Assembly: GCA_964017235.1 (NCBI GenBank)
Contig: OZ024936.1
Location: 30,030,040 to 30,094,039 of the forward strand
Source: Sabellastarte sp. h YS-2021
Taxonomy: Eukaryota; Annelida; Polychaeta; Sabellida; Sabellidae
Length of the DNA stretch: 64,000 bases
Direction of reading: 5' to 3'
This document shows, piece by piece, positions 26,801 through 38,800 of the stretch. The notes beneath the pieces are model-generated. The model worked only from the letters and a program-made list of their open reading frames with translations. It made no database searches and was not told the origin of the DNA. The position numbers and the translations under genes are program-made. Within the stretch, counting starts at the first letter, position 1, and every line of letters begins with the position of its first letter.

Positions 26801-29800
26801 CAAACTACAAAGGATGAACACATAATCTGCAGGATTTGCAAAAAATGTATCTGTGATATAAAGGACAGGTCTTACAATACAGCGAGTGTCTCAAAGTTTG
26901 GTGCAACAGTTGATGACTCCCTTGATACTGATGTAGATGGGAAATCAGGTGTTAGCCCTCCCCGAACCACTGACAGTTTGATGAAGACCATATTACTCTG
27001 TAATGGCAGTGTCTCAAGCCAAGTGAGTTCTCTCTCAGACACCATTACCGTGACATTTTGTTGCAGGACAGATTGCACACACAAGGTAGACAGTCTGACA
27101 GATGTCAGGACAAATGTACACTTGTGTAAAGGATCAACCATACTGCATCTTGCTGTGTTAATGAGTAGTTCCAAGATGGTGGGAGTGTTATTGACACTGG
27201 GTGCAAAAGTTGAGTTAGAAAACAGCCAATCACATACAGTTTTACATCTGTCTGCCAAACTAGATCATGTGGACATGGTCAAGTTGCTGACTAAGCATGG
27301 TAAGGACATAAACAGAGTCAATTCTAACAAGGACCATGTTTTACATACTGCTGTTACATATTCAAGTCCACATGTAATTGGGTATATACTAAGCCAAGCC
27401 ACAGCCATACAGGTGCCCATGATCAATCGATTTGGAAAACATCCAATCCACATCGCCATCCAGAACAATAACCCTCAAGTTTTGAAGTCATTGCTTTCTG
27501 CTTTCAGCAAAAACACCCAGATCAATGAATCAAATAGCTTATCAAATGCTTTACATTTTGCTGTAATTCATAACAGCACAGACTGTGGCCAGATGTTAAT
27601 TGACTCTGGATTTGATGTAGATGCCTGCGACAGTTCAAACACCCCTCTACTTCGGGTGGCATCCAGGTTTGGTCTGGAGAGTATGACCTCATTGCTCCTC
27701 AGAAATGGGGCCAAAGTTCATAGGACAAAGTACAAAGATCAGGGACAAAGTGCCCTGGATATGGCCTTGGAAATGACCTATCTGGATCAAATGCTCGTTT
27801 TGCTCTCTGCTGGAGCGACCTTTTATTCAAGGTCAGAGGATAAGAACAACACCTGGGCCATAGAACAGATGGACATGAAACTCTGTTTATCTAGTGATAA
27901 TACACCGAATAAAAAAGAAAAATTCCTGAAGTTGCTGTTATTTGGATATCAATTTTCTGGAACTGTTTTGTCTCTAGCTAAAGCAAGAGAAGACAACATT
28001 GGGCATGCTTGGGATGAAGTTGTTCAGTTGATCTTGACATTTACTAAGAACCCTCTGCCATTACAAAGGTTGGCAGCTAACAGTATTCTTAGAACATTGT
28101 ATCCCAATGCATGGGTTTCGCTGAAGCAATTGCCACTGCCTAAAACTGTACTGGAGTATGTGATTCAACACCAGTACAGTTGGGATTAGGAACACTCATG
28201 AGATGTAATGCTTGCCTGGCTTTAAACTGGGGTGTGGAAAACTGAAAAAAATGGGTTATCTCTGCATTTTACAATAACTGACCCAAGTATCTGAACAACT
28301 AGAGATATCAGTAAAGTTGATGAAAACAAAATTCATCATAAATGTCAAATATCTGTGAAATAGACAAATCTGCCAAAATGTCAGGTTTTACATGCTATTT
28401 ATGGATATAAAAAAAAATTTCAACAGTTTAAACAAACATCAGGTTCACCACCTATTTTCAGGTCCCTCAACAAAGCTAGATCATTTTTGGATAGTATAAA
28501 CATAACACAGAACTGCTGTAGATTTATGCTATAACAATCAAACACCTTAAAGGTGAATTTTATTCAGAGGAATAATTATTTCTGTTTAAGTCTACTAGAA
28601 ATAAATATGGAGTCATTGGCTGGCCAATTTCTTTTGATGTTGACCCTGTTATCTATTATTCTTGCTTCAGTTGTTTTGACCTTATATCTGTCATAAAGGG
28701 CAGGGGATTTTCCATTTCGGTATCCCGCCAGTGTGAAACCGCACAGATTCCGGGATACCGAAGAAATTGTGTTTTAGCCTATCCCAAATCAAATAGGCCC
28801 ACCAACCAGAAGTAAGATTCACAAAAAGAAAACATTGCAGTTGTTCTGGAAGAAATCACTATAAAAGTGCTGAAATATATAAAAAATTAATATGGGATAA
28901 AAGTTTATAATTTCTTAAGATTTGAGGTTTGTTTCCAATACTTTATGTTTTCTCACAGTATTTTATACTGACATTTGAAATATCTGCTGTAAAGCGTTGC
29001 CATGTTGTTAAAGATACCTGTGTCACCAACCCTATATTAAAATGCATTGATTTAAGTGGGAGAGGACAGTATAGATCCAGAGGAATGTTTGTGGTTTGTA
29101 TTTTATGAAAATTAAACGGTCTGCAAACACTTGTACTTGTGATATTGAAAACTCTAAAACTTCTATCAATCATTATGAAATATTAACATATCATTGCTTC
29201 TAAGGCAACTCTTACTTCTTTCTCTGTGTCTGTATCAGACTTGTAAACAAAGTAATAGAAGTAATAGAAAAGTAATAGATTGGAGTCAACTTCGATGTAA
29301 TAGTAATAGATTGAAATTTTTCAAATGTAATAGTAATAGATTGAAATTCTATCTATTACATCTATTACTTTCTATTATTTTTCTATTACAATTTACTCTT
29401 TGGTTTTTGAGAGAAGGAGGTTGTAGGAAAATGATCACTTAACATATACTTTAATTCTGTAATGAATTAGTTTTCATATAAATGAATACTTTAAATGGAC
29501 TTTGATACAATAATGAATTAATTGTCATAAAATCATCACTTTAAATAAACTTCAAAACAACAATGAATTGATTTTGTAGCACTCATAAGTCAAATTCATT
29601 TCAAACTTTCACACATAAACTTTTCAAATAATCAATATGTAATGTATTGATATTCTTCAAAGAATACTAAATATAACACACAAATGTTAAAATAAATAAC
29701 TTTGAAATATCAAAGGACCTTTAATTGTCCCTCTTTGATTGAGTGTTCTAAAACAACTGTCTTTGAGGTGGTATTATTAAAGGCTTAAAGAGGCCAATTT

Positions 29801-32800
29801 AACCTTTGGAAGGTTTAACTAAATGTTCCTGAGTAAGGAGAAACTGTGACACATGAAAGGCAATCACACAGGTCACTATTGTGTATAATAAGGGCAGCAT
29901 TGTGGCATGTGTAAGCTGTTTCACTGATTTACATACAATTACCAGAGTTATTATTTTCAAACATAAATGTCATTTTCAACTCATTTTGAGGTGGGCTCTG
30001 CATGCAAAGAATTTGAAAGAAAGGGGTTCTTTGAATGCAGTGTTTTCTTTTGCAAACACTGCTCATCAAGTATTTCTCATAATAATAAGAGTTTTTCAAA
30101 TCTAACAACTCATCATAAAGTGAAAAAATATGAGAATTGTTTGATAACAGTGTATATTCCCCAGATAATATTTACTGATAACATATTTTTCAGCATTTAA
30201 AAAGCTTTTCACGGAATTTGACAGAAATATACCTCTCATTACAAAATTTACAGCACTTAAGTGGCTTTGTATAGAATTCTCATAAATTCTCAAAGTAGTC
30301 AAGTCATTCTTAAATAGAATAAATACGGGATCTATTTTTTTAATTGTAAATGGACCAAGTGATATATTTGAGATATTTTATCCTTGTGTGGCATAATCTG
30401 AAGCATTTTCAATAAAATTAGATGTATAAAGTATCCTGTCAGTTTTATTTCTGTGTTAAAATTACCTCTCAAGTTTGCGCCAAATTGTAATAGAATGTAA
30501 TAGAAAGTAATAGAAGTAATAGATGCCAATGTAATAGTAATAGATTTAAAATTTTAAAAAGTAATAGTAATAGTAATAGATTGGCTGTAATAGATTACAA
30601 GTCTGGTCTGTATAAATATATCTGGGAATCATAATTTCTGTGCATTACTAATTATGATGGGTTGAATGTAACAAATTCTAAAATGGTAGGCTGCGCAGTG
30701 AACGTGGACACATCTTTTGCGCAATTCAGAAATCGTGAATATAGAACGGTAAATAAAGTAACACTGTTGAATTTTATGTACATCATCCCTTTGCGTACAA
30801 ATGTAAACAAACAACTCACAGTAAAATAAAACGTAAACTAGACCTAGCGCATCGGAGAACCGATGCAAATTGTATCCACCGTAAAGACAATGCACCAAAA
30901 CCTCTAGGACCAATAATAAGCGAGTTATAAGCACTTTTAAGTTTGGCTGTCCTCATTTGACCTTCAAGGAGGGGCCCAAGGTCAAATCCGACCACACCAG
31001 AAGATTCCCAGAACATGATTTCCTATATGTTGGTTTACTATCCCAAACATCAAGGACCAATAATAAGCGAGTTATAAGCACTTTTTAGTTTGGCTGTCCT
31101 CACACTTGACCTTGAAGGAGGGGCCCAAGGTCAAATCCGACCATGACAGAAGATTCCCAGCCCATGATTTCCTGTATGTTGGTTTACCATCCCAAACCTC
31201 TAGGATCAATAATAAGCGCGTTATAAGCACTTTTAAGTTTGGCTGTCCTCGTTTGACCTTGAAGGAGGGGCCCAAGGTCAAATCCGTCCATGACAGAACA
31301 TTCCCCGCCCATGATTTCCTATATGTTGGTTTACCATCCCAAACCTCTAGGACCAATAATAAGCGAGTTATAAGCACTTTTAAGTTTGGTTGTCCTCGTT
31401 GGACCTTGAATGAGGGGCCCAAGGTCAAATCCGACCACACCAGAAGAATCCCAGCCCATGATTTCCTATAGGTTGGTTTACCATCCCAAACCTCTAGGAC
31501 CAATAATAAGCGAGTTATAGGCACTTTAACCTTTGGCTATCCTCGTTTGACCTTGAAGGAGGGGCCCAAGGTCAAATCCGACCACGCCAGAAGATTCCCA
31601 GCCCATGATTTCCTATAGGTTGGTTTACCATCCCAAACCTCTAGGACCAATAATAAGCGAGTTATAGGCACTTTAACCTTTGGCTATCCTCGTTTGACCT
31701 TGAAGGAGGGGCCCATGGTCAAATCCGAACACACCAGAAGATTCCCAGTGCATGATTTCCTATATGTTGGTTTACCATCCCAAACATCTAGGACCAATAA
31801 TAAGCGAGTTATAAGCACTTTTAAGTTTGGCTGTCCTCATTTGACCTTGAAGGAGGGGCCCAAGGTCAAATCCGACCACACCAGAAGATTCCCAGCCCAT
31901 GGTTTCCTATACGTTGGTTTACCATCCCAAACCTCTAGGACCAATAATAAGCGAGTTATAAGCACTTTTAAGTTTGGCTGTCCTCATTTGACCTTGAAGG
32001 AGGATCCCAAGGTCAAATCCGACCACACCAGAAGATTCCCAGCCCATGATTTCCTATATGTTGGTTTACCATCCCAAACCTCTAGGACCAATAATAAGCG
32101 AGTTATAAGCACTTTTATGTTTGGCTGTCCTCATTTGACCTTGAAGGAGGGGCCCAAGGTCAAATCCGACCACGCCAGAAGATTCCCAGCCCATGATTTC
32201 CTATAGGTTGGTTTACCATCCCAAACCTCTAGGACCAATAATAAGCGAGTTATAGGCACTTTTACCTTTGGCTATCCTCGTTTGACCTTGAAGGAGGGGC
32301 CCAAGGTCAAATCCGACCACACCAGAAGATTCCCAGCCCATGATTTCCTATATGCTGGTTTACCATCCCAAACCTCTAGGACCAATAATAAGCGAGTTGT
32401 AAGCACTTTTAAGTTTGGCTGTCCTCGTTTGACCTTGAATGAGGGGCCCAAGGTCAAATCCGACCTCACCAGAAGATTCCCAGCCCATGATTTTCTATAT
32501 GTTGGTTTACCATCCCAAACCTCTAGGACCAATAATAAGAGAGTTATAGGCACTTTTACCTTTGGCTATCCTCGTTTGACCTTGAAGGAGGGGCCCAAGG
32601 TCAAATCCGACCACACCAGAAGATTCCCAGCCAATGATTTCCTATATGCTTGTTTACCATCCCAAACCTCTAGGACCAATAATAAGCGAGTTATAAGCAC
32701 TTTTAAGTTTGGCTGTCCTCGTTTGACCTTGAAGGAGGGGCCCAAGGTCAAATCCAACCACGCCAGAAGATTCCCAGCCCATGATTTCCTATATGTTGGT

Positions 32801-35800
32801 TTACCATCCCAAACCTCTAGGATCGATAATAAGCGAGTTATAAGCACTTTTAAGTTCTGCTATCCTCGTTTGACCTTGAAGGAGGGGTCCAAGGTCAAAT
32901 CTGACCACATCAGAAGATTCGCAGCACATGATTTCCTATAGGTTGGCTTCACATTGAAAACCTCTAGGACCAATAATAAGGGAGATATAGGCACTTTTAA
33001 AGTCTGCTATGTGTGTTACTTCGGCACTCCGTGGATGACCTTGAATTAGGAGCTTCAAGGTCAAATGTGTGCAAGGTTGTAGAGGACATGTATACGTGTC
33101 ATACATATCACCTATGAAGAGATTCAACCTTCTACCTATGAGGAACAGCCAGTAGAAAAATGTAGATTATTTTCAAAGAAATGCCCGTGGCGGCCATCTT
33201 GTTTTTCAGAATGAGGCTATTTTCCTTCCTAGAGAAGCTTACCCCCCAATGAAGATATCCTGCAAATTGACATCAACAAACAATTGTCAACTTATTTCTT
33301 CACATTAAAAAATACTACCTGGTCTCAGAAAACAACCCAACTGGGACACAAAGTCTATATTTTGATTTGTTAAGGTATGAAAAGTGCCACTCCAAGCATC
33401 CCAATAAGCATTAATGATTTTGCCGAAATGACTATCTTGCACTGTTTAATATGTTTTTTTCCAATCATGCAAAAATTCAACCTGCCTTCAAAAAATAACA
33501 TGAAAATGCTTTCTTGAAAGAGTGCCGGATGACTCTCTCTATACCCTGCGGACCAAAAATTTTGTCAAAATTGCTCTATCTCGCACCATTTCTGAGATAA
33601 ATGTGTTTTTGCATTTTACGCAGAATTTGAAGATGGCCACCAAAAATGGCAGGAAAATGATTTTTGAAAGAACCTGACAGATGACTCTGGGCCTACCCTA
33701 GAGATAAAAACTTTCATCGATATCACTCTACCTTGCACTGTTTTTGTGCCAAATCTGAAGAGAATCTGTCCAGTGGTTGCGGAGCATAAGCAATAGAAAA
33801 TGCAGGAGCTAGTAGAACTGGCACCCTTCTGCGTGAATTTCTGCTGTATACAAATAAGCCATTAGTGAAAATTAATTCTATTGAATTTCTTAATAATGAA
33901 CCATCAGTGAAACATTATTTCTTTCTAAAATTTTGACTTATACAGTATGACACATTCTGTATTTTGGTCACATAAAAACTCAAACACATTCAGCTTTCCA
34001 AATGCCTTAAAAATGATATAATATTTTTTCTTACCTGCATAAGTGGTGACAAAGTTGGCAAGTTCACCAATACACAAACTCACTACATCCATAACCAGTT
34101 CTTCCTTGATACAGGCAGCCACTTGTAGCTACAAACACCAAAACAAGCAATCAGTCAGGCCGATGAATTGGCCAGGTATCTCATGTTTTGGTTTAGTAAA
34201 GAGGGTTGAATACAACACTATTATCTTAGTACTTGCAAGTGTACAAGCAATGATACACAAAGGTTACTGAGAGAAGCTAGGAGTTTAAGTTATGATTACT
34301 TTTCACTACAGAGGCAACAAAGCTGTCAATGATTTTGACCACAACAGTTACAAACACTCTAAGCCACAGGTGACTTTGTAATAATCAATGATGAAAATCT
34401 AGACTGCTTTCCTAGGACAGTTAAAACTAGAAATAGGACGCCCTGTTGATAGTAGCTGCGACATATGAATAGAAACAGGATAGCATAGAAGAACACACAT
34501 TATCATGTGTAATGTCCACCCCATGAACCTTTTGCCAAAATTGTACAGTAGTCTTACAAGACCCTGTTTGATTTGTAAAATATATCAATGATGCTTAAAT
34601 ATTTATTAGTGTACATGTAAATTATTTAAGCTTCATGCCTTTTTGCATTGGTTGGGTCGGAAATTTTGACGAAGTCACTCTATCTTGCACGATTAAGAAG
34701 ATAGAAGCAAATTTCTGTTTTTCTATTTTGGCAAAAATTCGAAAATTCAAAATGGCCGCCATTTTTGGGAAGAGGAAAATTTTTTGAAAATTGCCAAGAG
34801 TACATTTCTTAGATACCCTATGGGTCGAAAATTTCAACAAAATAACTCTATTTTGCACGGTTAAGGAGATAGAAGGAAATTTGTGTTTTTCCATTTTGGG
34901 CAAAAATTCGAAAATTCAAAATGGCCGCCATATGTAGGGAGGGAAAAATTTTTGAAAATTGCAAAGAGTACATTCCTTAGATACCCTGTGGGTCGAAAAT
35001 TTCGACGAAATCACTCTATCTCGCATGGTTAAGGAGATAGAAGCAAATTTGTGTTTTGCCATTTTTGGGAAAAATTCAAAAATTCAAAATGGCCACCATT
35101 TTTGGGGAGGGGAAAATTTTTTGAAAATTGCAAAGAGTACATTCCTTAGATACCCTGTGGGTTGAAAATTTCGACGAAATCACTCTATCTCGCACGGTTA
35201 AGGAGATAGAAGCAAATTTGTGTTTTGCCATTTTTGGGAAAAATTCGAAAATTCAAAATGGCCGCCATTTTTGGGGAGGGGAAAATTTTTTAAAAATTGC
35301 CAAGAGTACGATGCTCAGATACCCTTTGGGTTGAAACTTTCGACGAAATCGCTCTATCTCGCACGATTAAGGAGATAGAAGCAAATTTGTGTTTTGCCAT
35401 TTTTGGCAAAAATTTCGAAAATTCAAAATAGCCGCCATTTTTGGGAAGAGGAAATTTTTTTGAAAATTGCCAAGAGTACATTTCTTAGATACCCTATGGG
35501 TCGAAAATTTCAACGAAATAACTCTATTTTGCACGGTTAAGGAGATAGAAGGAAATTTGTGTTTTTCCATTTTGGGCAAAAATTCGAAAATTCAAAATGG
35601 CCGCCATATGTGGGGAGGGGAAAATTTTTGAAAATTGCAAAGAGTACATTCCTTAGATACCCTGTGGGTCGAAAATTTCGACGAAATCACTCTATCTCGC
35701 ATGGTTAAGGAGATAGAAGCAAATTTGTGTTTTGCCATCTTTGGGAAAAATTCGAAAATTCAAAATGGCCACCATTTTTGGGGAGGGGAAAATTTTTTAA

Positions 35801-38800
35801 AAATTGCCAAGAGTACGATGCTCAGATACCCTGTGGGTTGAAACTTTCGCCGAAATCGCTCTATCTCGCACGGTTAAGGAGATAGAAGCAAATTTGTGTT
35901 TTGCCATTTTTGGCAAAAATTCGAAAATTCAAAATGGCCGCCATTTTTGGGGAGGGGAAAATTTTTTTGAAAATTGCAAAGACTATCCTGTGGGTCGAAA
36001 ATTTCGACGAAATTGCTCTATCTCGCACGGTTTAGGAGATATGAGCACATTTGCCTTTTTCAGTACTCAAAATAGCCAATTACTCATTTATTTAATTAAT
36101 TACTCACTGATCTATGAAGCAATTCCCCCCAAAAGCAATCCCATACAAGCTATTAACCCAATGAACCTCCACACCAAATTTCAGAAAGATAGGCTTAATA
36201 GCATTCCTTAAAATGTCTGGAAACCAAAGAGATACTCAAAAGTAGCAAAGTAGCTATTACTCAGTTAGCTATAGAGCTATCATCACCAAAAGCAATCCCA
36301 TACAAGCTATTAACCCAATAAACCTGCATGCCAAATTTGGTAAAGATAGGATAAGAACTGTTGCCTAAAATGCCTGGAAAACAAGTGTGACGCCGGACGG
36401 CGGAAAAAGCAAAAATAATATGTCCACCTCCCAGTGGGGTGGACATAATTTATATGTTTGCTTGACAGTGTTCTAATGTTCCAGAAGGTACCTGTGTACC
36501 TGTGTACATGAACAATAACTTACAACAAAAGAATGATATCAGAAGATATTTTATAGTTCAAACTCAAAGTTTGCTTTAAATCAAACAATATTGAATATTA
36601 AATAAAAGATACATGTTTTTTGGTATTTCACCAGAGCTATAAAAGTGTGAGAAAATTGTGACCTAATGCTAAAAATACTGTATGAAAACATATGCCAGAA
36701 ATAGCATCAGAGATGCCTGTACCCCACTGCCGGGGAAAAAGTTTTCCACACCATGACATACAGAAGCAGTGAAACAGTACAAAGACCGGGATACTTTCAG
36801 CGCAGTGTCACTTACATAAAGGTCCAAATAATGTTTAAGTAGACAAAATAACATCTAAGAGAAAGAAAATGTATGTAAAGATAAAGTACTACAACAAGAC
36901 AATTCAATAGTAAGATGACAGCCTTAATCAGTAAACTAAAAATAATTTTTATGAAGCTGTAAAATTTATTAATTGGAGAATAGCTGTCAATGGAAATAGC
37001 ATGATTATGTAAAAGTGTATATAATTAGATTTTGTGTCTCGACGCAATGTATCCCCGGACGGGACATGGTTGAAGCGTGACATACAGAGTATTATGGTTG
37101 ACACAAATATACCCCTGTCGGGAGCGGGCTTAAGTGTTTATATGAGTAACTTGTACTGACACTAAGTAAGCAAAATGTTTGCTTAATGAAAGATACAAAT
37201 GTAACTAGAAGTAGCGCATCGGAGAACCGATGCAAATTGTTTCCACCAGAAAGAAAACTCACCAATGCCAATCAACCATCACTTAACCTTGAAGGAGGAG
37301 CCCAAGGTAAAATCTGACCACATCAAAAGATTCTTAGCCCATGATTTCCAATAGGTTGGTGTGACATTGCAAACCTCTAGGAACACGAATAAGCGAATTA
37401 TAAGTGCTTTTTATTTTGGCTATCCTCATTTGACCTTGAAAGAGGGGCCAAAGCTCGAATCTTATCACATCAAAAGATTCCTAGCGCATGATTTCCTATA
37501 GGATGGTTTCACATTACAAACCTCTAGGACCAAGAAAAAGTGATTTATAAGCACTTTTAGATCTCGTTATTCTCGTTTGACCTTGAAGGAAGGGCCCAAT
37601 GTCAAATCTGACCACATCAAAAGATTCCCAGCCCATGATTTCCTATAGGTTGGTTTCACATTGCAAACCTCTAGGACCAATAATAAGGGAGATATAGGCA
37701 CTTTTAAGTTTGGCTATCCTTGTTTGACCTTGAAGGAGGGGTCCAAGGTAAAATCTGACCACACCAAAAGATTCCCAGCCCATGATTTCCTATAGGTTGG
37801 TTTACCATCCCCAACCTCTAGGACCAATAATAAGCGAGTTATAAGCATTTTAAGTTTGGCTATCCTCGTTTGACCTTGAAGGAGGGGTCCAAGGTCAAAT
37901 CTGACCACACCAGAAGATTCCCAGCCCATGATTTCCTATAAGTTGGTTTACCATCCCAAACCTTTACAACCAATAATAAGCGAGTTATAAGCACTTTTAA
38001 GTTTGGCTATCCTCGTTTGACCTTGAGGGGGCCACGGTGGCAGAGTGGTAACACTCTCGCCTCCCACCTCTGAAGCCGGGGTTCGCTTCACGGCTCTACC
38101 TCAAGTGGGAAAGCTGGTAATTGCTTGCCGTTGGTCGGCAGTTTACAGTACAGAACCTTGACCAACTGTATGTACTGGTTTCCTTTGCCCTTCCAACTAC
38201 CCGTCGTGATATGACCTGTACAGTGTTGAAAGCGAGGTAAAACCCCAAATAAATAAACAAATCGTTAGACCTTGAAGGAGAGGACCAACGTCAAATGTGA
38301 CCACACCAAAAGATTCCCAGCCCATGATATCCTATAGGTTGGTTTACCATCCTAAACCTTTAGGACCAATAATAAGAGAGTTATAAGCACTTTTGAGTTT
38401 GGCTATCCTCGTTTGACCTTGAAAGAGGGGTCCAAGGTCAAATCTGACCATATCAAAAGATTCCCGGCCCATGATTTCCTATAAGTTGGTTTCACATTGC
38501 AAACTCTAGGACCAATAATAAGCGAGTTATAAGCACTTTTAAAATATAAAATTTAGGTTTGACTATCCTCGTTTGACCTTGAAGGAGGAGCCCAAGGTCA
38601 AATCTGACCACACCAAAACCATCCCAAACCTCTAGAACCAATAATAAGGGAGATACACTTTTCATGACTAACAAAAAATGCCTGTGGCGGCCATCTTATT
38701 TTTCAAAATGAGGCCAAAAATATTTCCAGTCAAGATTTTGTAATGCAGAACATATTCTGCGAATTTGAGATCTCTACCAATAATACCCTTTCCTCTAGAG

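Noticed and set aside
28298-28303. Another ACTAGA site as an element 5' end
   Set aside because: It reads AACTAGAGATATCAG but is followed by neither a hairpin nor repeats; chance occurrence.
31072-32941. Long open frames on both strands (up to 219 codons) in the 147-bp array
   Set aside because: The period is a multiple of three and the unit lacks stops in some frames, so open frames arise on both strands at once; no domain and no splice context.
38027-38110. Functional tRNA gene
   Set aside because: Boxes A and B are present, but the sequence continues into a SINE body and tail with a target duplication; the cloverleaf is incomplete.
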